A DNA stretch of 64,000 nt from Arthrobacter sp. Leaf234 (GCF_001422665.1 NZ_LMLU01000001.1:1173583-1237582); one strand, 5' to 3'. Numbered from the stretch's first letter, positions 27,653 to 35,231 are shown. A program made the numbers and translations. Notes: a model not told the origin generated them from the sequence alone.

Positions 27653-27695
27653 GGCTGAAACCAACTTCCTTGTCGTACTGCCAGTGAGACCACTA

Positions 27696-27723
27696 CACCT
27701 GTCTACCCGACGAACATGGGAAC
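27696..27723 (-). promoter_or_regulatory. Conserved 28-bp element upstream of micro-ORF A
   Basis: On the minus strand it reads GTTCCCAT...GTAGACAGGTG; 24 of 28 bases equal the element of micro-ORF B, and its TAGACA box (27700-27705) lies 47 nt before the ATG in both copies. A -10 region with an attached regulator or sigma-factor site is the simplest reading. Confidence 0.5.
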
Positions 27724-28068
27724 TGGGTGACAACAGCGACCGTGGCGGATGAACGGATGATGACGACGTAGTAGCCGGGATTCTTTTCCTCCGCGATGAT
27801 CTACCCTTCGGCTTCGGACCACGGGAAACAGTGGAGGTACCGGCCTTCCGTGGTGAAGTGACCATGGCTCTGCCTGCACTCACCGCCCGAGACATGACGT
27901 TCCCGCACCGTTCCGGGTGGACGGGTGACGACCTCCACCGTCGCCGCGTGTGCCTGCCGGTTCTACGCGGGGCTTCGATCCACGTGCCCGGCTGCGCCGT
28001 CGGCAGTGCCGCCCGGACGCGCCGACGAGCCCACCGGGGGAGGGCGTCCAGCGATCGTCAGGAACGGA
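27724..28068. other. Gene-poor stretch between the two micro-ORFs
   Basis: About 345 bp, slightly less GC-rich than its surroundings around 27724-27800. Contains a copy of the tRNA-terminator-like element (near 27820-27846). Open frames here lack starts, ribosome sites or family resemblance. A modest hairpin GGACGC...GCGTCC (28015-28020 with 28044-28049) could terminate micro-ORF B. Confidence 0.45.
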
Positions 28069-28170
28069 TCAGTAGCTCAACTCGTCGGGGCCGGCGAGTA
28101 CGGCGAGATTCTCCTGGACGCGCTCGATGCAACGCCGGACGATGCCCACACTCTTCGACACGATCACCAT
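28069..28170 (-). CDS. Micro-ORF B: 33-residue conserved peptide, paralogue of micro-ORF A
   Basis: ATG to TGA, 33 codons, same length as micro-ORF A. It begins MVIVSKSV, keeps IVRRCIERVQ and ends NLAVLAGPDELSY. The six differences from A are at residues 5, 8, 9, 20, 32 and 33, mostly at the ends; the core 10-31 differs once. A weak GGTCAGG lies about 9-15 nt upstream. It has the same 47-nt leader length after a TAGACA box as A. Function unknown; a signalling peptide, small membrane-active peptide or small regulator are all open. Confidence 0.6.
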   Translation of the reverse strand: MVIVSKSVGIVRRCIERVQENLAVLAGPDELSY

Positions 28171-28213
28171 TTCCCGTACCTGACCTTCGACTTCGACGCT
28201 GGTGACACCACAT

Positions 28214-28241
28214 CACCTGTCTACGCGGCGAAGATGAGAAC
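28214..28241 (-). promoter_or_regulatory. Conserved 28-bp element upstream of micro-ORF B
   Basis: Minus-strand GTTCTCAT...GTAGACAGGTG, 24/28 identical to the element at 27696-27723, with TAGACA at 28218-28223 and the identical 47-nt distance to the ATG. The bases just downstream (GTGGTSTCAC) are also shared. Confidence 0.5.
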
Positions 28242-28330
28242 CAGATGAGAAGAATCCAAGGGGCACATGAACGATCGGTGACGAGTACGGTGTCCAGCGG
28301 CGCCGGCCCCGCCCGGATCAGGCCGGGGGC

Positions 28331-29329
28331 CTACCGGAGGCGGGGCGTCCCGAGCAGCGGGCGGGACAGGGCCGACCGGTTGAGCGCCAGGGCGACGGTC
28401 CACGGCGCAACGAGTGCCGTGACGAGGACCCAGGCGGAGCGTTCCGCGTCGGGGATGTCCAGTAGCCAGAGGACGTACGTGTGGGTCAGGACGACCATCA
28501 GGCACCCGACGGCAAGGCGGGTCGCTCCCGCATGGACCACTTCGGGCAGCCGCGTGAACACGCCTTCGAGGATCAGGAGGAGCCCGCCACTGATCAGCAC
28601 CGCGACCACGATGCTGAGGACCGGGGTGCCGAGTTCGCCGTACTTGATGTCCAGATGCGCCGAGGCCCCCGCGAGGATCGGGGCCGCACCGGCCAGCAGG
28701 CACGCACCACCCGTGCGGACCGGATGCCGGACGTGGTCGCGGACGTGCTGCAGTCCCTGGCCTCCGAGCATGAAGACGAGGGCTGCACCGGCGACCCCGA
28801 CCGACAGGGGTAGCGGAGCGAGGACGTCGCCGAAGCGGTGGATGACCGCGGTGATCCCGATGATGATCCCGATCCGGAGCGCGAGGGGAACGGCTTCGAG
28901 CGCGCGGTAGGCGATCGCCGAGAGGAACAGGGCGGGCATGAACCAGTAGGCGCCGAAGGGCCCCGCATTCTCCGAGCCGCCCACGAGGGGCAGGGCCACC
29001 CCGTCGCCCGTCAGTTGGCCCCGGTGATCGAGCATGACGAGATGCACGACGAGGGTCAGCCCGAGCCAGGCGATGTAGGGAACCATGATGGTCGCGAACC
29101 GCTTCCTGGCTTCCGCGGAGACCGTCCGACGACTGCCCGGCTCGCGAGGTTTCCAGAGGTACCCCGAGAGCAGGAAGAAGGCGGGCACGTGCCACGTGTA
29201 CAGGCCGGCATCGACGAGCGGCCCGGACCACACGTGTCCGGCGACGATCCCGACGACCGCGAGGACCCGGAGCGCATCGATGGCACCGGACCGGGACGCC
29301 GTCGTGCCGGGCGCATACAGGGTTGCCAC
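28331..29329 (-). CDS. Acyltransferase 3 family membrane protein
   Basis: A 332-residue membrane protein with about ten helices of the OafA/Acyl_transf_3 family, which transfer acyl groups to surface glycans or other acceptors. The family start is seen in RSGAIDALRVLAVVGIVAGHVW and WHVPAFFLLSGYLW (His of the HVW/TWH region is the likely catalytic residue). GGAGG lies 5 nt before GTG 29329. A reading frame open far upstream is unsupported. Divergent from a second, distinct acyltransferase gene. Acceptor and donor unknown. Confidence 0.87.
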   Translation of the reverse strand: MATLYAPGTTASRSGAIDALRVLAVVGIVAGHVWSGPLVDAGLYTWHVPAFFLLSGYLWKPREPGSRRTVSAEARKRFATIMVPYIAWLGLTLVVHLVMLDHRGQLTGDGVALPLVGGSENAGPFGAYWFMPALFLSAIAYRALEAVPLALRIGIIIGITAVIHRFGDVLAPLPLSVGVAGAALVFMLGGQGLQHVRDHVRHPVRTGGACLLAGAAPILAGASAHLDIKYGELGTPVLSIVVAVLISGGLLLILEGVFTRLPEVVHAGATRLAVGCLMVVLTHTYVLWLLDIPDAERSAWVLVTALVAPWTVALALNRSALSRPLLGTPRLR

Positions 29330-29578
29330 GTCATCCTCCGAGGTCTCAGGTGCCCCCTCATCGATTCTAGGCTCGGCCCGGTCACCGAAGTCGGTCCGCA
29401 CCGGCGCCCGACGGCGCGCTATAGTCCCGCGCCGCCGTGACCTCGAGCGGGGATGCCGGGCCGCGCCGGTCCAAGCACTTCTCCGATCTCCCGTCGACCC
29501 GGCCATCCCCGCGGGCGTTCTCCACGAAGAGTCGGTAAGCCCACTTAGGGTGGAGACGTAACGGCAGGGGAGGCCACG

Positions 29579-30580
29579 ATCGGGGACACCGCACACACAC
29601 GCGTCGGTTGGCTGGACAGCCTGCGGGGCGCCGCCATCCTGCTCGTCGTCCTGCTGCACGCGGGCGAGGCGATCCGCGTCGCCGTGGGGCCGACCGCCGG
29701 GGTCGACGAGGTCAATCTCTTCCTCGAGCCGTTTCGCATGCCCGTGCTGATGTTCCTCTCGGGCGTCCTGCTCCCGCAGTCGGTCGCGAAGCCGGGCGGG
29801 CGGTACTTCGCCGGCAAGGTCTCCATGGTGGCCTGGCCCTATCTGCTGTGGTCGGTCCTCATCCTCGCCGCGAGCGGGGACATCCACCCGGTGTCCGTGC
29901 TGCAGATCTTCTACCTCTCGCCGACCTACCTCTGGTACCTGTGGTTCATCCTCGTGTTCTACGCGCTCGCCTACCCGCTGCGCCGCGTACCGCCGCTCGC
30001 CGTCGCCGCCGTCGGGCTCGGTGTGTCCCTCCTGCTCCCGGACGGCAGCCGCCCCGAGACCATGGCCTTCCTGTCGGCGTTCTTCTTCTTCGGTGCCTGG
30101 TGCGCGCAGCATCCGGGCCGTGTCGAGCGCGCGATCAACCGCCCGTGGGTTCTGGCCGTGGCGACAGGATCCGCTGTCGCGGTCGGTCTGCTCAACGTCT
30201 CCGGCCACGAGGTCCTCTACCGCGCGGAGTACGTGTGGGGCGTCGTCGGTGGGTTGGCCGTGGTGTGCTGGATGTTCCCGCGGCTCGGCAGGAACTGGGC
30301 GACGTCGGCCCTCGAGTTCGCGGGGCGCTACTCGATCGTGTTCTATGTCGCCCACCTGGGTCCCATCATGATCACCCTGGCGCTCGCCGATGCCCTCGGG
30401 GTCGCGGAGGCCTGGTTCATGCTGCCGCTCCTGCTCCTGGCCGGTGTGGGGGTCCCGCTCGGGCTCGCCTGGATGTATTCCACGCGAAAGCACGCGTCCG
30501 TCAACCTGCTGTTCGAACTGCCTGCGCTGAAGCGGCGCCCGCGCGAGCCTGCGCGGCGGACGCGGCGGGCGAGGACCTGA
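29579..30580 (+). CDS. Acyltransferase 3 family membrane protein, probable ATC start
   Basis: About 333 residues with ten helices. The family N-terminus RVGWLDSLRGAAILLVVLLH lies at codons 29600-29659, but between the in-frame stop at 29546 and GTG 29684 there is no ATG, GTG or TTG. A strong GGGGAGG sits 5 nt before an ATC at 29579, so ATC is the best start candidate; starting at GTG 29684 would delete the first helix and the conserved His. A TAGGGT -10 candidate lies at 29546-29551. The stop abuts the stop of the opposite gene. Substrate unknown. Confidence 0.75.
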   Translation: MGDTAHTRVGWLDSLRGAAILLVVLLHAGEAIRVAVGPTAGVDEVNLFLEPFRMPVLMFLSGVLLPQSVAKPGGRYFAGKVSMVAWPYLLWSVLILAASGDIHPVSVLQIFYLSPTYLWYLWFILVFYALAYPLRRVPPLAVAAVGLGVSLLLPDGSRPETMAFLSAFFFFGAWCAQHPGRVERAINRPWVLAVATGSAVAVGLLNVSGHEVLYRAEYVWGVVGGLAVVCWMFPRLGRNWATSALEFAGRYSIVFYVAHLGPIMITLALADALGVAEAWFMLPLLLLAGVGVPLGLAWMYSTRKHASVNLLFELPALKRRPREPARRTRRART

Positions 30581-31081
30581 TCATGCGGACGGGCAGATCG
30601 GTCCGGATACGGTCCGCGTCCGTCCTGCCGGGCCGCGCGTAGCCTCCCCCCGCGTCAGGGTCGTGCTGAGCAGGAGGTCCTTGGCCGGTCCGGTCACCTC
30701 CCAGCGGTAGTCGATCCTGCTATTGCTCCCCACGGTGAAGTCGACCAGATAGGTGTCCGGCGGGCAGTCGTGGTGGTCGCGGGCGGATCCTGCGGAGAGA
30801 TCGAGACGGCAGAGCAGCCGCCCGTCCTCGAAGAGCACCTCCACCGCCGTCCCGACACCGGGCATGACCCGGTAGGAGCGCGATGCCGGCCCCTCGAAGG
30901 ACGGCCATCGGACCGTGCCCAGCTCTGCCCAGTGCAGGCCGTCGGCGTCGGGGGTGAACGTCGTGGTCCCCGTGAAGGTCCCTACGGCGTTCGTGCTGCG
31001 GTCCAGAAGATACCGCCGCGTGGTCCATGAGCCCAGGAGGAAGCCGATCGGGTCCGGGACAGCGAAGGGCGGAGGGATCAC
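30581..31081 (-). CDS. DUF6314 family protein
   Basis: A 166-residue beta-rich protein with the DUF6314 pattern: FLLGSWTTRRYL, GTFTGTTTFTPDADGLHW, SRSYRVMP, VLFEDGRLLCRLDL, HDCPPDTYLVDF and WEVTGPAKDLLLSTTL. These resemble lipocalin-like or nitrobindin-like barrels, but the function is unknown. GTG 31081 overlaps the TGA of the upstream membrane winged-helix gene (GTGA), so the two are translationally coupled. It ends directly against the acyltransferase stop without a terminator. Confidence 0.75.
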   Translation of the reverse strand: MIPPPFAVPDPIGFLLGSWTTRRYLLDRSTNAVGTFTGTTTFTPDADGLHWAELGTVRWPSFEGPASRSYRVMPGVGTAVEVLFEDGRLLCRLDLSAGSARDHHDCPPDTYLVDFTVGSNSRIDYRWEVTGPAKDLLLSTTLTRGEATRGPAGRTRTVSGPICPSA

Positions 31082-31980
31082 GGCAGGACCGAGCCTCGCC
31101 CACCGGGTGGACCGTCTGCATCCGTCGGATGCACTTCGTAGGCGCCACATGCGGAACGTGTGGGCACTGCTGGTACCGCTGGTTGTGCCGGATTTGCTGG
31201 TTCTGCTGGTTCTGCAGGCCCCGCGGGCGTTGCGGAACCCTGTGACGCGATGTGCTCCGCGGCGGGCCGCAGTCGCGCCCGCAGGTCGGCATAGGCCGTG
31301 GCGCCCGCCTTCGTGAGGGAGACCGGGGTGTTGAGGCCCGGACGGGTACCACCCCACCCGAGGTTCACGAGCTCGCGCCGGTCGAAGTCGTCGAGGATCC
31401 GGTCGAGGTCCGCCGCCGGCATGCCGGTTGCCTCCCGCAGGGCTCGGAGACCCACGCCGTCGACGGATGCGAGAGCAGCCAAGACCACGAAGGGATTCGA
31501 CGTCGCGCCGTCCGCCGATGGCGGCAGCGCCGGGCGTCTGCGAACCAGCCACACCCCGCTCGCGGCGAGGGGCGCCATGAGGACTGCGGCAATCACCACC
31601 GCGCCCCAGACCGGAACACCGGGCCGGACACCGAACAGGACCCGGGCGCTGTCCACCACGAAGACGGCGAGGTAGGGGATGAGGGCACCTGCCCCGAGCC
31701 GGCGGTCCCAGCCTCGCGGCAGGGTGCTTCGTGCGCGGCGGGCGCCCACGGTCAAAAGAATCAGGGCCAGCAGCACGACGAGCGTGAGCGGCAGCGCTGT
31801 CGACGGATGGACATTCGAGAGCATCAGGGTCAATCCTGCCGCACCGAAGGCGGCAACCACGATGGTCACGATGCCGGTTCCGGTCGACGGCAGGGACCCG
31901 AGCCGGTCCGCGGCGGCGTCCGCCTGCGCCAGTAGGGTCGCGCCAGCGCGGGCGCTGGCCGGCAGTGCGGCGTCCTGCAT
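31078..31980 (-). CDS. Four-helix membrane protein with C-terminal winged-helix domain
   Basis: A 300-residue protein. Four membrane helices (about residues 30-170) are followed by a winged-helix segment (VVLAALASVDGVGLRALREATGMPAADLDRIL and VSLTKAGATAYADL regions, about 185-265) like MarR/transcription-factor wings, then a Pro/Ala/Glu tail of short GPAEPAEPANPAQ-type units. A membrane-tethered DNA-binding regulator is inferred. GAGGGGGA supports ATG 31980; the frame is open to 32049. Coupled by overlap to the DUF6314 gene. Confidence 0.65.
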   Translation of the reverse strand: MQDAALPASARAGATLLAQADAAADRLGSLPSTGTGIVTIVVAAFGAAGLTLMLSNVHPSTALPLTLVVLLALILLTVGARRARSTLPRGWDRRLGAGALIPYLAVFVVDSARVLFGVRPGVPVWGAVVIAAVLMAPLAASGVWLVRRRPALPPSADGATSNPFVVLAALASVDGVGLRALREATGMPAADLDRILDDFDRRELVNLGWGGTRPGLNTPVSLTKAGATAYADLRARLRPAAEHIASQGSATPAGPAEPAEPANPAQPAVPAVPTRSACGAYEVHPTDADGPPGGRGSVLP

Positions 31981-32038
31981 GGCGTCCCCCTCGGCGTCGT
32001 CGGCTCCCACGCTAGCCCGTCGTGGACGGCCGTGCACC

Positions 32039-32074
32039 TTGTGCGGCACCGTATAAACTGTTAGGCTACCTAAC
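32039..32074 (+). promoter_or_regulatory. marR promoter with operator over the -10
   Basis: TTGTGC (32039-32044), 17-nt spacer and TAGGCT (32062-32067). A perfect inverted repeat GTTAGG-CTA-CCTAAC (32060-32074) covers the -10 and start point, the shape of a MarR operator. The ATG is 8 nt past the -10, so the mRNA is nearly or fully leaderless. Confidence 0.7.
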
Positions 32075-32075
32075 T

Positions 32076-32516
32076 ATGAGCGTCCCCCTGATTGACTCCG
32101 AGCTGCTGGTCCTTGCGCAGTCCTTCCGTACCACGCTCCGCCACGCGGTGTACCTGAGCCGCTCGATGGACGGGGACGGCGAGCTCACGACCATGCAGAT
32201 GAGCACGCTGAGCATGGCCGCCGAGGAGCCGCTCCGCGTGAGCCGCATCGCGGCGAACCTCGGCATCCGGGTCCCGTCCGCCACCGAGCAGATCATCAAG
32301 CTCGAGCAGGCCGGGCTCGTGAGCCGCACGCCCGATCCCACGGACTCCCGTGCTGTGCTCGTGCAGCTCACGGAGACGGGCCGCTCCGCCTGGGAGGATG
32401 CCGGCCGGCGTCGCAACGAACGCGTCGCCGCACTCCTGGCACATCTGGACGACGACGACCGCGCCACGCTCGCAGCGGCGCTGCCGGTCATCGGCAAACT
32501 GAGCCGTACCGCCTGA
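32076..32516 (+). CDS. MarR-family transcriptional regulator
   Basis: A 146-residue MarR protein. The winged helix is seen in LRVSRIAANLGIRVPSATEQIIKLEQAGLV and the wing DPTDSRAVLVQLTETG. It probably binds its own operator at 32060-32074 and controls the MFS transporter gene that follows 152 nt later, releasing DNA when a phenolic or drug ligand binds. The annotated frame is open upstream, but the ATG at 32076 fits the promoter. No ribosome binding site. Confidence 0.9.
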   Translation: MSVPLIDSELLVLAQSFRTTLRHAVYLSRSMDGDGELTTMQMSTLSMAAEEPLRVSRIAANLGIRVPSATEQIIKLEQAGLVSRTPDPTDSRAVLVQLTETGRSAWEDAGRRRNERVAALLAHLDDDDRATLAAALPVIGKLSRTA

Positions 32517-32668
32517 GCCGGACGGCCAGGGGCGGCGACTCCGCCGGTCCGGCCGGCACAACCACCCCGCCGTACCGCCTGAGCCGGCGGCCGCATCGCG
32601 TGAACGGCGCCTTTGCGGGCACTGTCCAGGCGCCCGAACCACCTGACAACGCATCGAGGAGTACCCCA

Positions 32669-33886
32669 GTGACCACCCATGCCTCCGCAGAGGCACCAGA
32701 CAACGCATCCGTCCTCGCCGAGGAGAAGCAGTCCTTCTTCCGCCAGCCCAGGGCCGTCTGGGCCACGGCCCTCGCGGCCGTCTTCGCCTTCATGGGCATC
32801 GGTCTCGTGGACCCCATCCTGCCTGCCATCGCCGAGAACCTCGATGCCTCGCCCAGCCAGGTGTCGCTCCTGTTCACGAGCTACTTCCTCGTCACCGCCG
32901 TCGCGATGCTCGTCACCGGCGTCATCTCCTCCCGCATCGGAGGCAAGCGGACCCTGCTCCTCGGTCTCGGGCTGATCGTGGTCTTCGCCTCCCTCGCAGG
33001 CCTCTCCGGCGACGTGGCCACACTGGTCGGGTTCCGCGCCGGCTGGGGTCTCGGCAATGCGCTGTTCGTGGCGACGGCGCTCGCCGTGATCGTCGGGGTC
33101 GCCAGCGGGGGCACAGCGACGGCGATCATCCTCTACGAGGCCGCACTGGGCCTCGGCATCTCACTCGGTCCGCTACTCGGGGCACTGCTGGGCGGCTGGC
33201 AGTGGCGCGCACCGTTCTTCGGGACCGCGGGGCTGATGGCCGCGGCTTTCATCGCCCTGGCCGTCCTCCTGCCGGCGACGCCGAAACCCGCGACACGGAC
33301 CTCCCTGCGGGATCCGCTGCGGGCCCTCCGGCACCGCGGGCTGCGCACCACGGCCTCGAGCGCCCTGTTCTACAACTACGGCTTCTTCACGATCCTCGCC
33401 TTCACGCCGTTCGTCCTCGGGATGGACGCCTACGGCATCGGCGCGGTCTTCTTCGGCTGGGGACTCATGGTCGCGGTCTTCTCCGTCCTGGTGGCCCCCG
33501 TCCTTCAGCGGCGGCTCGGCACCACGCGCGTTCTGCTGCTGACCCTCGGGTCCCTGGCGCTGGTCCTCGCGGGACTCACGCTCGCCGCGGAGCGCTCGGT
33601 GACCGCCGTCGTCGTCCTCGTGATCGTCTCTGGAGCCCTGCTCGGCATCAACAACACCCTGTACACGGAGCTGGCGATGGGCGTCTCGGACGCGCCCCGT
33701 CCGGTCGCCTCGGCCGGTTACAACTTCGTCCGCTGGCTGGGTGGGGCGCTGGCCCCGTTCGCTGCGACGAAGCTGGCGGAGCTCTACAGCCCGCAGGCCA
33801 CCTACGGCGTCGCCGCGGCCATGGTGCTCGTCGCGGCGGGCGTGGTGCTGGCCGGTCGGGCCTCGCTCACCCACGCGGCGGAATAG
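32669..33886 (+). CDS. MFS drug/metabolite exporter
   Basis: A 405-residue major facilitator with about 12 helices, DHA1-like: GLVDPILPAIAENLDASPSQVSLLFTSYF in helix 1-2 and SSRIGGKRTLLLG in loop 2-3. A multidrug or small-molecule exporter is inferred, regulated by the MarR gene upstream. GAGGAG (32656-32661) lies 7 nt before GTG 32669. The preceding spacer carries a copy of the marR 3' end (CCGTACCGCCTGAGCCG at 32504 and 32570). Confidence 0.9.
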   Translation: MTTHASAEAPDNASVLAEEKQSFFRQPRAVWATALAAVFAFMGIGLVDPILPAIAENLDASPSQVSLLFTSYFLVTAVAMLVTGVISSRIGGKRTLLLGLGLIVVFASLAGLSGDVATLVGFRAGWGLGNALFVATALAVIVGVASGGTATAIILYEAALGLGISLGPLLGALLGGWQWRAPFFGTAGLMAAAFIALAVLLPATPKPATRTSLRDPLRALRHRGLRTTASSALFYNYGFFTILAFTPFVLGMDAYGIGAVFFGWGLMVAVFSVLVAPVLQRRLGTTRVLLLTLGSLALVLAGLTLAAERSVTAVVVLVIVSGALLGINNTLYTELAMGVSDAPRPVASAGYNFVRWLGGALAPFAATKLAELYSPQATYGVAAAMVLVAAGVVLAGRASLTHAAE

Positions 33887-33911
33887 TCACTCCGCCTCCG
33901 GCACGACGGCG

Positions 33912-34346
33912 TCATCCTGCGAGGATCGACGTCGTCGTGCCGTCCGCCTCACCCGAGTAGAACCGGTCGATGACCGCCCTGAACCACGGCTCCTGCGGTG
34001 CAGCCTCGTCGAAGAGGGTCATGGAGGACTGCAGCTTGCGGGCGTCGATACCGCCGAGGATCGCCTGCGGATCGTTCCCGTCCAGCTCGAGCAGCGCGTG
34101 GACACACTCCATGAGCCGCGGCCCGAGAACCGGGTGCGCCAGGTAGGCGACCGCTTCGTCGAGCGAGGAGACGGCGTAGCGGACCGACGTCGGGCTGCTT
34201 CCCAGGCCGGCGACCTGCGGGAAGACGAACCACATCCAGTGACCCGTCTTATGGTCCTGCCGCAGTTCCGCGAGCGCCTGGTCGTAGGTGCCGTGCGCGT
34301 CCTGGGCTTCGACGAAACGGCTCAGGCGGTAGGGATCGGCGGTCAT
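33912..34346 (-). CDS. DUF1810 family protein
   Basis: A 144-residue DUF1810 protein (calpastatin-like in old annotations): RFVEAQDAHGTYDQALAELRQDHKTGHWMWFVFPQ is cut here into its key motifs RFVEAQ, KTGHWMWFVFPQ and LGPRLMEC, and the end SSMTLFDEAAP...FRAVIDRFYSGEAD. The structure is helical and the function unknown. GGAGG lies 6 nt before ATG 34346. Convergent with the MFS gene. Confidence 0.88.
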   Translation of the reverse strand: MTADPYRLSRFVEAQDAHGTYDQALAELRQDHKTGHWMWFVFPQVAGLGSSPTSVRYAVSSLDEAVAYLAHPVLGPRLMECVHALLELDGNDPQAILGGIDARKLQSSMTLFDEAAPQEPWFRAVIDRFYSGEADGTTTSILAG

Positions 34347-34407
34347 GCGGGCCTCCGTGGCAGAGCAGTGGTGGTGGGGGTGGAATCTTCATCGGTAGCG
34401 AACAGGC

Positions 34408-34436
34408 CTGACACGGCGCCGGGTCCTCGCTAGCCT
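34408..34436 (+). promoter_or_regulatory. Promoter of the thioredoxin gene
   Basis: CTGACA (34408-34413), 17-nt spacer and TAGCCT (34431-34436); the ATG begins after a further 6 nt, so translation is leaderless. Confidence 0.65.
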
Positions 34437-34442
34437 TTAAGG

Positions 34443-34829
34443 ATGTCGACAATCAATATCACCGAGGCAAGCTTCCCGGAAACTATCGAGGGCAACGACA
34501 TCGTGTTCGTCGACTTCTGGGCCGAATGGTGCGGGCCGTGCAAGCAGTTCGCCCCCGTGTACGACGCCGTGTCGCAGCAGCACGAGGACGTCACCTTCGC
34601 GAAGGTGGACACCGAGGCCGAGCAGTCCCTCGCCGCCGCAGCGGGCATCACATCGATCCCCACGCTGATGGCCTTCCGCGACAAGGTTCTCGTCTTCTCG
34701 CAGCCCGGCGCGCTGAACGCCACGCAGTTCGGCGAACTGGTCGACGCCGTGAAGGGCCTGGACATGAAGGCCGTCCACGAGCAGATCGCCCAGCAGCAGC
34801 AGCAGCCCGGCGCCGCTGCCGGCGAGTAG
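34443..34829 (+). CDS. trxA: Thioredoxin
   Basis: A 128-residue thioredoxin with the active site WCGPC (Cys30, Cys33), the buried Asp in VFVDFWA and the cis-Pro in SIPTLMAF. It has a Gln-rich C-terminal extension (QQQQQPGAAAGE) of about 15 residues beyond the usual fold. Cytosolic disulfide reductant. AAGG lies directly against the ATG and cannot act as a ribosome binding site; the TAGCCT -10 6 nt upstream indicates a leaderless mRNA. Ends with a strong terminator. Confidence 0.95.
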   Translation: MSTINITEASFPETIEGNDIVFVDFWAEWCGPCKQFAPVYDAVSQQHEDVTFAKVDTEAEQSLAAAAGITSIPTLMAFRDKVLVFSQPGALNATQFGELVDAVKGLDMKAVHEQIAQQQQQPGAAAGE

Positions 34830-34869
34830 CGGTACCCGCACAGGCTCCGCCCGCTCCATCTCCACACAG

Positions 34870-34898
34870 AAGCCCCGCACTCGAGGAGTGCGGGGCTT
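34870..34898 (+). terminator. Hairpin terminator of trxA
   Basis: A 13-bp stem (34870-34882 with 34886-34898), 3-nt loop and trailing TTTC. Confidence 0.85.
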
Positions 34899-34940
34899 TC
34901 GCTGTCCAGGGACGGCGGGTGGCCGTCAGGCCGTCGCGCC

Positions 34941-35231
34941 TCAGGCGGGCTGGTCCGAGCGGACGACCTCCGCGGGCTTCGCGAGCAGGGCGCTCAGCGA
35001 CTCACCGAGGTCCTGGACCGCGGCACCCTTCAGGTGCGTGTCGAGCACCTCGGTGGATTCCCACTGCTCGGTGAGGACGATCCGCTCCTCCTGAGCATCG
35101 GTGATCTCGTAGCGGATGCAGCCCGGCTCCTGCACCACCTGCTCGATCGCGATGTCGAGGGCGAGCTTGACGCGGAAGAACTCTCCGTCCAGCGGGGTGA
35201 ACACGGCGGTGACGTCTACAGGTTGGGTCAT
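34941..35231 (-). CDS. Putative quinol monooxygenase (ABM domain)
   Basis: A 96-residue antibiotic-biosynthesis-monooxygenase-like protein (YgiN type, dimeric ferredoxin-like fold): VTAVFTPLDGEFFRVKLAL, EPGCIRYEITDAQEERIVLTEQW and the HLKGAAVQDL helix. It may oxidise quinols or bind small aromatics. The ATG at 35231 has TAGGCT (35239-35244, this strand) 7 nt upstream; the GGAGG next to the ATG is too close to act as ribosome site. Convergent with trxA across its terminator. Confidence 0.85.
   Translation of the reverse strand: MTQPVDVTAVFTPLDGEFFRVKLALDIAIEQVVQEPGCIRYEITDAQEERIVLTEQWESTEVLDTHLKGAAVQDLGESLSALLAKPAEVVRSDQPA

Noticed and set aside
27925..28248. 107-codon plus-strand frame overlapping micro-ORF B
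   Set aside because: Opposite strand of the conserved micro-ORF; its silent-site pattern fits the minus-strand peptide, not this frame.
26922..28330. Integrated mobile element at tRNA-Tyr
   Set aside because: No integrase, transposase or direct repeat of the tRNA 3' end was found downstream.
29684..30580. GTG 29684 as start of the second acyltransferase
   Set aside because: It would remove the first helix and conserved family N-terminus that is encoded in frame directly upstream.
34382..34407. SigR-type promoter (GGAAT-N18-GTT) before trxA
   Set aside because: GGAAT is present at 34382-34386 but no GTT lies at the needed distance; the CTGACA/TAGCCT promoter fits better.
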